Shown here one piece after another: positions 23,210-33,350 of a stretch of DNA of 39,638 nt (position 1 is its first letter; each line of letters opens with the position of its first letter). Under the pieces are notes generated by a model. That model was not told the origin of the DNA and ran no database searches. It worked only from the letters and a program-made list of their open reading frames with translations. The position numbers and the translations under genes were made by a program. Source of the DNA: a virus; the IMG/VR virus record IMGVR_UViG_3300048925_000595, positions 1-39,638 of that record; one strand, 5' to 3'.

Positions 23210-25954
23210 ATGAGCACATTTAAATCCGTCGTCACCACGCTCGGCCAGTCGCGTATCGCGGCAGCCATTGCGGCGGGGACTGACATCAACATTACGCAGC
23301 TTGCCGTCGGTGACGGCAACGGCAAGGCGACCACGCCCGTCGCCACCCAGACCAAACTGGTTAAAGAGGTGTACCGCACGCCGCTCAACTCCTTAAAGCT
23401 CGATCCGACTCACGGCAACTGGGTGATTGCCGAGGCGGTGATTTCGGCCAGCGTCGGCGGTTTCTGGATGCGCGAAATGGGGCTGTTCAGCAGCGACGGC
23501 GCGCTGATTGCCGTCTGCAACATGGCGGACACGTACAAGCCGACACTGGCGGAAGGTTCAGGTCGCACGCAAACTTTACGTATGGTGATTGCCGTCAGTA
23601 ACACCGAAGTCATCAGCTTGCTGATCGACGACTCGGTGATTATGGCAACGGAACAGTATGTGAATGACCTGCTGGCCGCGCATGAAAAATCACGCAACCA
23701 CCCCGACGGCACGCTGACGGCAAAGGGTTTTGTCCAGCTAAGCAGCTCGGTCAGCAGTACCAGCGAAGTCCTGGCCGCCACGCCGAAAGCGGTGAAGGCC
23801 GCCAACGACAATGCGAATACACGCGTACCCTCCACCCGCAAGGTGAATAATAAGCCGCTGAGCGCCGATATTACCCTAGAGGCGGCGGACGTCGGGGCAA
23901 TGAGCAATCTGATGCTGGCAACGGACACGACGAAGGTTAAGCGTCTTGATGACCCGTCCATTATTGACGTCACGAATCCCATCAGTATTTCTGCCACGTT
24001 TGAAGACCACCCTCTGGGGGCGACCTATGTCGTTGCCGGTCAGTTGCACAACTGGCGGCGCTACTGGGCGGCGGGTGCGGCAGCCTATCAGCGGCTGATT
24101 AATAACGACGGGCAGATTTTTGAGCGCATCGGTTCATACACTGCGGCGGGCGGCTGGAAGTGGTTCCTCAGCGAAAGCGGTTATCCGTTCGGCTGGCGGA
24201 AAATTATGGACAGCGGCAGCATGACGCTGGCGGACTTAACGCGGCTGGGCGTCGCCCGATCGGGCGAGAACGCGGATATTACCGGTCTCAGCAAACTCAC
24301 CAGTATTGCGTCCAACGTTAAAATGGCGTCTAACCTGGAGGTCGCCAGTTCGATCCAGGCGAATTACCGGATGGCTGTTTTCCGGGCAAATGATTATGAA
24401 GCCTATATGTCATTTACCAGCCGTCTCGGTTCAGTCTCGGCGAACAACTTACCCTCTGCATTAACGTCCATGGGGAATATTTATTTTCGTCTGCCTAACA
24501 CGCTGACAGATACCGACCCGCACGCTGGGCGCGCGCTGGGTGGCTTGTCCGCCGCAATTTATCCGGCAGGCGAAGGCGTGATGCGTATGGATGCCAGGGA
24601 TGAAACCGGCACCATTAAAGCCCGCATCGTCTGCGACGGGCAGACCGACAGCGTACAAATCGCAAACGGCGTTTTACGGCCTGAATCAGGCATTACCCTT
24701 TCCTCTACTAACGCGAATTCAGTGATCCGCGGACGTAACGATGCCGTCATTCTGCGCGACCATAACAACGGCAATGTCACGCTTTCAGCCAGTGTGAAAG
24801 ATGCAGGCTCCGGCGTCGGCGGTACGCTGTATCTGGGATATAACAGGGATACGGCCAACATCTACACGTCGGCGGTTTCCATTGATTCGCCGCTGACAAT
24901 CAATGACACCATGAAGGCGGTAGGCGATGCGACCTTTGCGGCTGGGATGACCGTGGCCGGAGAAGTCAATTTTAACGGCCTGGTGAAATTCAACCGGCAT
25001 GACGCTACCTGTCAATTTAGCTCGTCAAATGCGGCACACCCGTTAATCAACGTGAGCTACTCCAGCGCCGGTAACTTTGGTTTTTGGGATGCTACTGGCG
25101 GCAGGTGGGTACTTCGTAAAAGAGCGTCGAACCTGACAGACGGTACTGCGGATAATTGGGTTATGGACGGCGGGCTTGAAATCGCCGGTGCGTATGGCCT
25201 GACATTATCGACGGCGCTGCCTGTTTCCAGCGGTGGCACCGGTGCAAAAACCGCAGCCGATGCAGTAAAAAATCTCGGTGCCCTCCCTGCAAACGGCACT
25301 GCCGTCGCCGCGTCCAAACTCGCCACCGCCCGCAAAATTGCCGGTGTAGCGTTTGATGGCACGAGTGACATTTCACTTAATGCTGACAACGTCGGGGCAT
25401 TTCCCCGCGCCGGTGGGGATGTAAAAGGCGGTGTTACCGCGAATTTTCTGCGTGCAATAACCCTTCCTCAGCCAGGCAACGGACAAGGGACATATCTGGG
25501 ATGGAATGAGAGTAACGGCCAGGGCGAATCTAACTTTGTTAATAACAAGGGCGGCGGCGTGGGCGGATTTGTTTTCCGCACTGTTAACGTCAATAACTCC
25601 GTGCAAACGGGATACGTCAGAATTTCCGGCACGGGAGACCTGAGCACGCAGGGGAATTTGTACACTGACGGCGGCGGGATTTATGAGATGGGGCAGCGTG
25701 TATCAACTCAGAATGATGCGCAAAACCGGGCGAATAACGCTGAAAATAATGCCCGCAACTGGGCTTATGGGAACTGTGTGCAGGATATCCGTTTCGGCAC
25801 ATCCTCAGAGTTCAAAGAACGCAGCAACAATGAAAACATGAACGGCGGCGTGATGACGTCCTTCAAAGATGCAGGCAGCTCTAACTATTGGATCCGCATG
25901 CGTCCTTTGCAGAAAGCCGTCGGCGGCAACTGGTATACGGTGGGTTATGTATGA
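23210..25954 (+). CDS. H: Tail fibre protein gpH
   Basis: A 914-residue receptor-binding fibre, longer than P2 H (669). The N-terminal about 160 residues are the conserved baseplate-attachment region (STFKSVVTTLGQSRIAAAIA, GGFWMREMGLF). The shaft carries repeated S-G-G-T-G-A and VGA motifs (LPVSSGGTGAKTAADAVKNL, about 665-684), and the C-terminal end differs strongly from P2, as expected for host-range variation. Its stop overlaps the G start (ATGA). Confidence 0.95.
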   Translation: MSTFKSVVTTLGQSRIAAAIAAGTDINITQLAVGDGNGKATTPVATQTKLVKEVYRTPLNSLKLDPTHGNWVIAEAVISASVGGFWMREMGLFSSDGALIAVCNMADTYKPTLAEGSGRTQTLRMVIAVSNTEVISLLIDDSVIMATEQYVNDLLAAHEKSRNHPDGTLTAKGFVQLSSSVSSTSEVLAATPKAVKAANDNANTRVPSTRKVNNKPLSADITLEAADVGAMSNLMLATDTTKVKRLDDPSIIDVTNPISISATFEDHPLGATYVVAGQLHNWRRYWAAGAAAYQRLINNDGQIFERIGSYTAAGGWKWFLSESGYPFGWRKIMDSGSMTLADLTRLGVARSGENADITGLSKLTSIASNVKMASNLEVASSIQANYRMAVFRANDYEAYMSFTSRLGSVSANNLPSALTSMGNIYFRLPNTLTDTDPHAGRALGGLSAAIYPAGEGVMRMDARDETGTIKARIVCDGQTDSVQIANGVLRPESGITLSSTNANSVIRGRNDAVILRDHNNGNVTLSASVKDAGSGVGGTLYLGYNRDTANIYTSAVSIDSPLTINDTMKAVGDATFAAGMTVAGEVNFNGLVKFNRHDATCQFSSSNAAHPLINVSYSSAGNFGFWDATGGRWVLRKRASNLTDGTADNWVMDGGLEIAGAYGLTLSTALPVSSGGTGAKTAADAVKNLGALPANGTAVAASKLATARKIAGVAFDGTSDISLNADNVGAFPRAGGDVKGGVTANFLRAITLPQPGNGQGTYLGWNESNGQGESNFVNNKGGGVGGFVFRTVNVNNSVQTGYVRISGTGDLSTQGNLYTDGGGIYEMGQRVSTQNDAQNRANNAENNARNWAYGNCVQDIRFGTSSEFKERSNNENMNGGVMTSFKDAGSSNYWIRMRPLQKAVGGNWYTVGYV

Positions 25955-26496
25955 AAACGAATATTTACGGCGCGTTCTCCTTACGCGCACCGAATAATGA
26001 AGACGAAACGTTACTGGCTAAATCTCACGGCGTAGTTTTCCTTTGTGATCCGCAGGGAAATGACTGGTACGGATTGCTCAAGCAGTTTTCTGACGAGACG
26101 GTGAAAATTGCCTTTGATGAGAGCGGGCTGATTAACTCGGCCAGTTATGACGCCTCCACGATGTGGCCGCAGTCCTTTAGCGTGGCGGAGGTGTCGGACT
26201 GTCCTGACACGTTTCTTTCGCAGCCTGGCGGCGGCAAGTGGGTCTTTGACGGCGAAAGCATTGTGGCGCGGGTATTATCCGCCGCCGAACTGACCGAACA
26301 GGCCAAAGCCACAAGAGACGCACTGCTGGCCGAAGCCTCACAGAAAATCAGCCCGCTACAGGACGCAAAAGAGCTCGACATTGCCACGGATGACGAACTT
26401 TCGCAGCTCAGGGAATGGATGCTGTACCGCGTGCAGCTGAGCCGCATCGAACCCGCCCGCGCACCGGATATTACCTGGCCTGAAATCCCCGCTTAA
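25951..26496 (+). CDS. G: Tail fibre assembly chaperone gpG
   Basis: A 181-residue tail fibre assembly protein (P2 G is 175). The C-terminal part (LREWMLYRVQLSRIEPARAP, ending DITWPEIP) is the typical chaperone end. Start at ATG 25951, overlapping the H stop; a longer frame from 25888 would run deep into H and is rejected. Confidence 0.95.
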   Translation: MKTNIYGAFSLRAPNNEDETLLAKSHGVVFLCDPQGNDWYGLLKQFSDETVKIAFDESGLINSASYDASTMWPQSFSVAEVSDCPDTFLSQPGGGKWVFDGESIVARVLSAAELTEQAKATRDALLAEASQKISPLQDAKELDIATDDELSQLREWMLYRVQLSRIEPARAPDITWPEIPA

Positions 26497-26501
26497 TCCT
26501 C

Positions 26502-26521
26502 GCCCCGAAAGGGGCTTTTTT
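26502..26521 (+). terminator. Rho-independent terminator after G
   Basis: GCCCC-GAAA-GGGGC hairpin (26502-26515) followed by six T residues, 5 bp after the G stop. It ends the V-G operon before the inverted cargo genes. The interval to 26668 is AT-rich and shows no gene. Confidence 0.9.
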
Positions 26522-26667
26522 GTATCGAGTGCAGCCAAGTTTTACTATACTGATCAGCAATAGGTTGCTCTCAAAAGTGGAACGGGGATATACCACGCTC
26601 AATAATTTAAAAAATCTCAGTATAAAATATCTTACAACAGTCTCTTTATGTAAAATCACCACATTAA

Positions 26668-27462
26668 TCAGTTCGTGTTATTTTTATTTAAAAAGTCATA
26701 TATTTGCATAATTGGGCTCTTGTACAGTAGCAGTAAAAACACACCCACCGCACCTACGACATTAGCTTTTACCACCCCAAAATCAAAATTAATACTAGAA
26801 TCAAATGGTAAGGAAAATATAGTCATAGGTAGAGTTACATAAAAGACAAGCGACAGCAAAAGTATTTTCTCTCTAGATGAAAACATCATTATTAAAATTA
26901 TATAAAGAGTATTGAAAACCAATCCATACATAAAGAACAAGTTATCACTCTTATTAACTGCCATCATGAAAATAATTGCACAAGCAATAACCGCCAAAGC
27001 ACTAAATGTTAATTTTTTTTGAGTTTGAATTGTCATGAACTTTAATCCGTAAATTGGGATTTCGAGATATCTGAAATCGTCAATGTATTTTTTTATTTGT
27101 TTTTTCTTTTCTCTACTATTTATTTTTCGTGCCAATCTCATTAAGTCCGAGTAGGCCGTCTTACTTATTATAGTATTTTCATTTTTTTCGTTCCGCAGAT
27201 AAGTAAAATGGAACTTCATAAATTCCAAGCTATCAAAACATGTTTCAACAACATATTGATAATCTATGTGTTCCTCACCTTGATCAGTGTTGTATTTACT
27301 TGCTATAGTATCAACATAGGTTAATATTTCTCTAGCTTTATCGTCCAAATCATCTAAATTCGATTCTGATTTATTTGACTGATAATTAACATAAGAATTT
27401 CGATATTCTAAATTTAGCTCCTCCTGTTTATTTTTTATTTGTTTTCTTGATTCAGTAATCAT
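26668..27462 (-). CDS. Unknown four-helix membrane protein (Z/fun-site cargo)
   Basis: A 264-residue AT-rich protein. The first about 145 residues are soluble and charged, with helical Lys/Glu-rich segments; then come four hydrophobic helices (about 150-168, 174-193, 199-219, 229-247) and a short tail. No family is recognised. It is the second gene of a leftward pair in the G-FI interval, which in P2 holds the exclusion gene Z/fun. An AAGGG ribosome site stands 6 bases before the ATG, directly against a 10-bp-stem hairpin. A membrane effector partnered with the polyQ protein upstream is a reasonable hypothesis. Confidence 0.8.
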   Translation of the reverse strand: MITESRKQIKNKQEELNLEYRNSYVNYQSNKSESNLDDLDDKAREILTYVDTIASKYNTDQGEEHIDYQYVVETCFDSLEFMKFHFTYLRNEKNENTIISKTAYSDLMRLARKINSREKKKQIKKYIDDFRYLEIPIYGLKFMTIQTQKKLTFSALAVIACAIIFMMAVNKSDNLFFMYGLVFNTLYIILIMMFSSREKILLLSLVFYVTLPMTIFSLPFDSSINFDFGVVKANVVGAVGVFLLLLYKSPIMQIYDFLNKNNTN

Positions 27463-27473
27463 TTTAAACCCTT

Positions 27474-27498
27474 ATCCCTTTTGGGTTTCAAAAGGGAT
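27474..27498 (-). promoter_or_regulatory. Intercistronic hairpin before the membrane protein gene
   Basis: A perfect 10-bp inverted repeat, ATCCCTTTTG (27474-27483) and CAAAAGGGAT (27489-27498), with a 5-base loop in the 43-bp gap between the polyQ and membrane protein genes. No U-run follows; instead the ribosome site of the downstream gene comes next. It could regulate translation or mRNA processing and set the ratio of the two proteins. Confidence 0.6.
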
Positions 27499-27505
27499 AG
27501 TTATG

Positions 27506-27871
<366 letters not shown>

Positions 27872-28125
27872 TGTGATTTTCCTTTCTAAAGTTAGATTTA
27901 AATGTTGCCAATACCATTCACCCACTCTCTGCCACGGATAATTCCTGTAGCAAAGGACACATATTTATTTAGAGGCTTAGAGCAAAGAGGTTAACATAGT
28001 GTTACGCACGAAGTTGGCCCCCACAGCTCATGCCATAATGTTAATTATGCTTACCAAATTTTCTTTGAAGTCTGACTTTAATACTTTTAACCAATCGTAG
28101 TCAAATTCGACTTTTAAGCTGCCCC

Positions 28126-28146
28126 GTTGTGCCATTCCCCACACTC
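28126..28146 (+). promoter_or_regulatory. Probable Ogr-dependent late control site before FI
   Basis: Begins GTTGTGCCATTCCCCACAC. It lies 69 bp before FI, where P2 has its PF promoter, and shares the 9-mer GTTGTGCCA with the other two late starts. The rest of the 344-bp interval 27872-28215 is AT-rich on the left, carrying the leader of the polyQ pair, and shows no further gene. Confidence 0.65.
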
Positions 28147-28215
28147 CCCGCCCGCCGTGCCTGCGCGTACACAACACGCGATGATTGACCTCACCCCAAT
28201 CACAGGAAAAACACC

Positions 28216-29385
28216 ATGGCTGATTATCATCACGGTGTGCGCGTTGTTGAAATCAATGACGGCACCCGCGTTATCTCCACCGTTTCCACCGCCATCATCG
28301 GGATGGTCTGCACCGGCGACGATGCCGACGCGGCAACCTTCCCGCTGGATACGCCCGTACTCATTACTAACGTGCTGACCGCCGCCGGTAAGGCCGGTAA
28401 AACCGGCACGCTGCGCGCCTCCCTGATGGCTATCGCCAACCAGGCTAAACCGGTTGTTGTCGTGGTACGCGTCGCCCAAGGCGAAACCGAGGCGGAAACC
28501 ACCTCCAATATCATCGGCGGTTCGGACGACACCGGCATGTATACCGGCATGAAAGCCCTGCTGTCTGCGCAAACTGAACTCGGCGTAAAGCCGCGCATTC
28601 TCGGCGTGCCGGGTCTGGATAATCAGGAGGTCGCGACGGCGCTCGCCGCCGTCTGTCAGCAATTGCGTGCATTCGGCTACGTCAGCGCCTACGGCTGCAA
28701 AACCGTGTCCGATGCCATCAAGTACCGCGACAATTTCAGCCAGCGTGAGCTGATGGTGGTCTGGCCGGATTTTGTCTCCTGGAACACCGCCACCAACGCC
28801 AGCGACATCGCCCCCGCGACGGCCTACGCGCTCGGCCTGCGTGCCAAAATCGACGCCGAAACCGGCTGGCATAAAACGCTTTCTAACGTCGGCATCAACG
28901 GCGTGACCGGCCTGTCTGCCAGCGTGTACTGGGATTTGCAAACCACCGGCACCGATGCCGACCTGCTGAACCAGGCGTGCGTCACCACCCTTATCCGCAA
29001 GGATGGCTTTAAATTCTGGGGGCAGCGCACCTGCTCGGATGATCCGCTGTACCTCTTTGAGAACTACACCCGCACCGCGCAGGTGCTGGCGGACACCATC
29101 GCCGAAGGGCATATGTGGGCATCAGATAAGCCCGTTACCCCGACGCTTATCAAAGACATGATTGCGGGCATTAACGCCAAGCTGCGCGAAATGAAAACCG
29201 CCGGTCTGATCATTGATGGCAACTGCTGGTATGACCCCGAAGCGAACACCGTCGAAACCCTGAAAGCGGGCAAGCTGTTCATTGATTACGACTATACGCC
29301 GGTGCCGCCGCTGGAAGATTTAACCCTGCGTCAACGCATCACCGATCAGTACCTGGCGACGTTCGCCACCTCCGTTAACAGCTAA
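28216..29385 (+). CDS. FI: Tail sheath protein gpFI
   Basis: A 389-residue P2 FI-type contractile sheath protein (P2 is 396). It opens MADYHHGVRVVEINDGTRVI and has FAFGYVSAYGCKTVSDAIKY-like sheath segments and a C-terminal DYDYTPVPPLEDLTLRQRIT. First gene of the FI-D late operon. The long opposite-strand frame here is a shadow. Confidence 0.97.
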   Translation: MADYHHGVRVVEINDGTRVISTVSTAIIGMVCTGDDADAATFPLDTPVLITNVLTAAGKAGKTGTLRASLMAIANQAKPVVVVVRVAQGETEAETTSNIIGGSDDTGMYTGMKALLSAQTELGVKPRILGVPGLDNQEVATALAAVCQQLRAFGYVSAYGCKTVSDAIKYRDNFSQRELMVVWPDFVSWNTATNASDIAPATAYALGLRAKIDAETGWHKTLSNVGINGVTGLSASVYWDLQTTGTDADLLNQACVTTLIRKDGFKFWGQRTCSDDPLYLFENYTRTAQVLADTIAEGHMWASDKPVTPTLIKDMIAGINAKLREMKTAGLIIDGNCWYDPEANTVETLKAGKLFIDYDYTPVPPLEDLTLRQRITDQYLATFATSVNS

Positions 29386-29398
29386 GAGGCGCTAAAAC

Positions 29399-29908
29399 AT
29401 GGCACTGCCTAAGAAACTGAAATACCTGAACCTGTTTAACGACGGGAACAGCTACCTCGGCATGGTCAGCGCGCTGACGCTGCCGAAACTCGCCCGCAAG
29501 CTGGAGAACTATCGCGGCGGCGGCATGACCGGTTCGGCCTCGATTGATTTTGGCCTGGACGATGACGCGCTGACCTTTGAGTGGACGGTGGGCGGGCTGG
29601 ATGAGCTGGTGCTGAAACAGTGGGGCGCAGTGGATGCCGTGCCGCTGCGCTTTGCCGGTTCCTTCCAGCGCGACGACACCGGTGAAACCTCCGCCGTGGA
29701 AGTCACGATGCGCGGACGCCACAAGGAAATGGACTTCGGCGAGTATAAACAGGGTGAAGACACCGAAACCAAAATCACCACCCAGTGCACCTATTTCAAG
29801 CTGGTGATTGACGGCAAAGACATGATTGAAGTCGATACCGTGAACATGGTGGAAATCGTCGGCGGCGTTGACCGCGTGGCGGAACACCGCAAAAACATCG
29901 GCCTGTAA
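29399..29908 (+). CDS. FII: Tail tube protein gpFII
   Basis: A 169-residue P2 FII-type tube protein (P2 is 172): ALPKKLKYLNLFNDGNSYLG at the start and ETKITTQCTYFKLVIDGKDM near the end. Follows the sheath gene by 13 bp. Confidence 0.97.
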   Translation: MALPKKLKYLNLFNDGNSYLGMVSALTLPKLARKLENYRGGGMTGSASIDFGLDDDALTFEWTVGGLDELVLKQWGAVDAVPLRFAGSFQRDDTGETSAVEVTMRGRHKEMDFGEYKQGEDTETKITTQCTYFKLVIDGKDMIEVDTVNMVEIVGGVDRVAEHRKNIGL

Positions 29909-29966
29909 CCCGTACCCCGCGCCGGACTCCGGCGCGAAAACTTCCCTTTGAATAAGAGACACCGCT

Positions 29967-30248
29967 ATGTCAGAACACAATGAAAACATCGTAATCCTGG
30001 AAGAACCGATCAAACGTGGCGACACCCTGATTAACCAGGTTGAAGTCATTAAACCCAATGCCGGACACCTGCGCGGAATTGGCCTGGCGGCGCTGGCGAA
30101 TGCCGACGTTGACGCGCTGACCGTCATTCTGCCGCGCATTACCGCCCCGAACCTGACCGCCCAGGACTGCAAAAGCCTGAACCTGCCCGACCTGATTGCC
30201 CTGGCGGGTAAGGTGATTGGTTTTTTATCGCCGAAATCGGAACAGTAA
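29967..30248 (+). CDS. E: Tail protein gpE (tape-measure chaperone, short form)
   Basis: A 93-residue P2 E-type protein, the unshifted product of the frameshifting pair that chaperones the tape measure. It ends GKVIGFLSPKSEQ. The slippery site lies seven codons before its stop. Confidence 0.94.
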   Translation: MSEHNENIVILEEPIKRGDTLINQVEVIKPNAGHLRGIGLAALANADVDALTVILPRITAPNLTAQDCKSLNLPDLIALAGKVIGFLSPKSEQ

Positions 30249-30400
30249 AACTTCCCCCGACCCTGACGGTCGATGACCTGATGGCGGATATCGCGGTGAT
30301 CTTTCACTGGCCGCCGTCAGAAATGAACCTGATGACGCTGACCGAGCTTTGCGCGTGGCGTCATAAGGCCATGCAGCGCAGCGGAGCCGACAGTGAGTAA
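29967..30400 (+). CDS. gpE+E' fusion by -1 ribosomal frameshift
   Basis: A -1 shift at T TTT TTA (30221-30227) joins the first 87 codons of E to the E' frame, which runs from ATC 30227 to TAA 30398-30400 for a protein of 144 residues. The E' part (IAEIGTVKLPPTLTVDDLMA, then IFHWPPSEMNLMTLTELCAW) matches the P2 E' end. A -1 shift between E and E' is established for P2 and general in tailed phages before the tape measure gene. The E' stop overlaps the T start by 8 bases. Confidence 0.92.
30221..30227 (+). promoter_or_regulatory. Programmed -1 frameshift slippery heptamer
   Basis: T TTT TTA read in the E frame as GGT TTT TTA. Both tRNAs can re-pair one base back (TTT and TTT). The heptamer fits X XXY YYZ and is in the place of the P2 slip site. 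Confidence 0.88.
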
Positions 30401-32867
30401 TTTAAAAGTAGAGGTGCTGTTAAAGGCGGTTGACCAGGCGACCCGCCCGTTTAAATCGGTGGAGAACGCCAGTAAGGCGCTGTCCGGAGATATTAAAAAC
30501 TCCCAGACCGCGCTCAAAGACCTGAACGCCCAGGCCGGAAAGATTGACGGCTTCCGCAAATCCAGCGCGCAGCTTGCCGTCACCGGTCAGAAACTCAAAG
30601 ACGCCAAAGCGGAAGCGGCGGCGCTGGCTATCCAGTTCAAAAACACCGCCAACCCCACCCGCGCACAGGCGCAGGCCATGGAGTCCGCGAAGCGCACCGC
30701 CGCGCAGTTGCAGACTAAATTCAATGGGCTTCGGCAGTCGGTGCAGCGTCAGCGCACCGAGCTGTCGCAGGCGGGGATAAGTACCCGCAACCTGGCTGAG
30801 TCTGAGCGCCGCCTGAGAACCTCTATCAGTGAAACCACCGCGCAGCTCAACCGCCAGCGTGAATCCCTGGCACGCGTCAGCGCGCAGCAGGCCAAACTCA
30901 ACGCGGTGAAAGGTCGTTATCAGGCCGGTAAACAGTTCGCCGGTAGCGTGACAGGTGCGGGGGCTGCGGGTGTCGGGATTGCGACGGCGGGGACGGTAGC
31001 CGGTGCCGGGATGCTCAAGCCCGGCTATGACTTTGCGCTGAAAAACTCAGAGTTACAGGCAACGTTAGGGTTAGAAAAAGACTCCGCCGACATGACCGCG
31101 CTGCGCACCCAGGCGCGGCAGCTCGGCGACAACACCGCCGCCTCTGCTGACGATGCTGCCGCCGCGCAAATCATCGTTGCCAAATCCGGTGCGGACAAAG
31201 ACGGCATTCTGGCGGCGACGCCGACCATCCTGAATCTGTCCCTGGCGAACAAGCGCACCATGGAGGAGAACGCCACCCTGTTGATGGGCGTGAAATCCGC
31301 GTTTGGCATGACTAATGGCACGGTGTCACACATCGGTGATGTGCTTTCCACGGCCATGAATAAGTCTGCCGCCACCTTTGAAGGGCTGTCTGACACCATG
31401 ACCTACGCCGCGCCGGTGGCAAAGCAGGCCGGTATCAGCGTCGAAGAAACCGCCGCGATGGCCGCCGCCCTGGCGGATGCCAAAATCACCGGCTCGATGG
31501 CGGGCACCGGTGCCCGTGCGGTGATCACCCGCTTACAGGCACCGACGGGCACCGCTGCCGCCGCGCTGGGTGAGCTGAAGGTGAAGACGGCGGACGGGAA
31601 AGGCAACATGCGCCCGCTGTTTACCATCCTGAAAGAAATGCAAAAGAGCTTTGAGAAAAACAAGCTCGGGACGTCGCAGCGTGCGCAGTACATGAAAGCC
31701 ATCTTTGGCGAGGAAGCCAGCTCAGCGGCGGCGGTGCTGATGACGGGTGCATCTTCCGGCAAACTGGATGAACTCACCAAAGCACTGAAAACCTCGGACG
31801 GTAAAACAGAGGCGCTGGTGGCGGTGATGCAGGACAACCTGGGCGGCGACTTTAAGGAATTCCAGTCTGCCTATGAGGCCGTCGGGACTGACCTGTTTGA
31901 TCAGCAGGATTCATCGCTGCGCAAACTGGTACAGACCGCCACCGGCTACGTGCTGAAATTGGATAAGTGGATTGTGAACAATAAAGCCCTGGCGACCACC
32001 CTCGGCAAGGTGGCGGGCGGTGCGCTGCTGATCATTGGCGCGCTCGGCGTGTTTGGCCTGGTGGCCGGTCCGGTGATCAGCGGTATCAATCTGATCGTCG
32101 CCGCTGCCGGTGTGCTCTGGACAATCCTCGGCACCGTAGGCGGTGCGATTGCGACGGTGATCGGCGGGCTTACGTGGCCGATAGTCGCGATTGGCGTGGC
32201 GATTGTCGCCGGTGCCCTGCTTATCCGTAAATACTGGGAGCCGATCAGTGCCTTCTTTGCGGGCGTCATTGAAGGGCTGGGGATTGCATTCGAACCGGTA
32301 AAAGAGATGTTCGCGCCGCTCCAGCCTGTGTTTGACTGGCTTGGTGACAAGCTCAAAGTCTTGTGGCAGTGGTTCAAAGACCTGATTGAGCCCGTGAAAT
32401 CCACGCAGGAAACGCTGAACAGTTGTAAAGATGCAGGCGTGTCGTTCGGTCATCTGGTCGCTAACGCCTTGACCGCACCGTTGCAGGTGGCGAATAAGCT
32501 GCGTAGCAGCGTGGTCTGGCTGCTGGAGAAGCTCGGCATCATCAAAGATGAATCCGCAGACATTGATAAGGCAGCAGACAAAGCTGACCGGCGCACGAAA
32601 CAAAATAGCGATGCAGATCCGGAAGCGCATCCGCTTGACAATCCCGCGCCGGTCACGCCACCGCCTGGCGGCCTGCTGGGCGGCAGTTATACGCCGGTGT
32701 CCGTCGGCGGCGGGCGCAGCTATATCGACCGCAGCACGCACAATTACACCATTGCCGCCGGTGACGGTTTGGGTGCTCAGGATACCAGTCGTCAGATCCG
32801 CGCCGAGCTGGAAGCCCGTGACCGCGCCCGCGTCGCACAGCAACGTTCCCGTATGGATAATGATTAA
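30393..32867 (+). CDS. T: Tail tape measure protein gpT
   Basis: An 824-residue P2 T-type tape measure (P2 is 815) that sets tail length. GTG start inside E'. Residues 1-180 are helical, coiled-coil rich (VEVLLKAVDQATRPFKSVEN); then a Gly/Ala region; then the tape-measure core (KNSELQATLGLEKDSADMTA, about 215-235), hydrophobic segments around 540-600 and a charged C-terminus. The tail should be about as long as that of P2. Confidence 0.96.
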   Translation: MSNLKVEVLLKAVDQATRPFKSVENASKALSGDIKNSQTALKDLNAQAGKIDGFRKSSAQLAVTGQKLKDAKAEAAALAIQFKNTANPTRAQAQAMESAKRTAAQLQTKFNGLRQSVQRQRTELSQAGISTRNLAESERRLRTSISETTAQLNRQRESLARVSAQQAKLNAVKGRYQAGKQFAGSVTGAGAAGVGIATAGTVAGAGMLKPGYDFALKNSELQATLGLEKDSADMTALRTQARQLGDNTAASADDAAAAQIIVAKSGADKDGILAATPTILNLSLANKRTMEENATLLMGVKSAFGMTNGTVSHIGDVLSTAMNKSAATFEGLSDTMTYAAPVAKQAGISVEETAAMAAALADAKITGSMAGTGARAVITRLQAPTGTAAAALGELKVKTADGKGNMRPLFTILKEMQKSFEKNKLGTSQRAQYMKAIFGEEASSAAAVLMTGASSGKLDELTKALKTSDGKTEALVAVMQDNLGGDFKEFQSAYEAVGTDLFDQQDSSLRKLVQTATGYVLKLDKWIVNNKALATTLGKVAGGALLIIGALGVFGLVAGPVISGINLIVAAAGVLWTILGTVGGAIATVIGGLTWPIVAIGVAIVAGALLIRKYWEPISAFFAGVIEGLGIAFEPVKEMFAPLQPVFDWLGDKLKVLWQWFKDLIEPVKSTQETLNSCKDAGVSFGHLVANALTAPLQVANKLRSSVVWLLEKLGIIKDESADIDKAADKADRRTKQNSDADPEAHPLDNPAPVTPPPGGLLGGSYTPVSVGGGRSYIDRSTHNYTIAAGDGLGAQDTSRQIRAELEARDRARVAQQRSRMDND

Positions 32868-32879
32868 GGAGATAGGCGC

Positions 32880-33350
32880 ATGATGTTAACGCTCGGATTG
32901 TTTGTGTTTCAGTTGCAGACCGTCCCTTACCAAAGTTTGCAGCGCGACGTCGATTACCGCTGGCCGGTAAACAACCGCGTCGGCCTGCGCCCGCTGCCGC
33001 AGTTTCTCGGCGTGAATGAGGAGAAAATTACCCTGTCCGGCGTGCTGATGCCGGAAATCACTGGCGGGAAATTGTCACTGCTGGCACTGAACCTGATGGC
33101 TGACGAAGGCAAGGCGTGGCCGCTGCTGGAAGGCAGCGGCACCATTTACGGGATGTTCGTGGTGAACAGTGTCAGCGAAACCCATACAGAATTTTTCTCC
33201 AACGGCGCGCCGCGAAAGATTGAGTTTACGCTGACGCTGACCCGCGTGGATGAATCCCTGGCGGCGATGTTTGGCGATATGAAAGCCCAGGCCGACGGGC
33301 TGCTGGATCAGGCCGGTGGTTTAACCGGTCAGATGGGAGGCTTGCTGTGA
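32880..33350 (+). CDS. U: Tail terminator/baseplate-linked protein gpU
   Basis: A 156-residue P2 U-type protein (MLTLGLFVFQLQTVPYQSLQ, then LSGVLMPEITGGKLSLLAL). AAGGAG precedes two adjacent ATG codons (32880 and 32883), so either could be used. Overlaps D by 4 bases. Confidence 0.95.
   Translation: MMLTLGLFVFQLQTVPYQSLQRDVDYRWPVNNRVGLRPLPQFLGVNEEKITLSGVLMPEITGGKLSLLALNLMADEGKAWPLLEGSGTIYGMFVVNSVSETHTEFFSNGAPRKIEFTLTLTRVDESLAAMFGDMKAQADGLLDQAGGLTGQMGGLL

Noticed and set aside
25888-25950. Upstream extension of the G frame
   Set aside because: Runs inside H; ATG 25951 overlapping the H stop gives the family length.
28114-29112. 332-residue frame opposite the sheath gene
   Set aside because: Shadow of FI; covers its reading frame with low-plausibility composition.
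29375-30307. 310-residue frame opposite FII and E
   Set aside because: Shadow of two firmly identified genes and would remove the FI-T operon structure.
31911-32843. 310-residue frame opposite the tape measure gene
   Set aside because: Shadow of T with His/Arg/Gln-rich composition typical of antisense frames.
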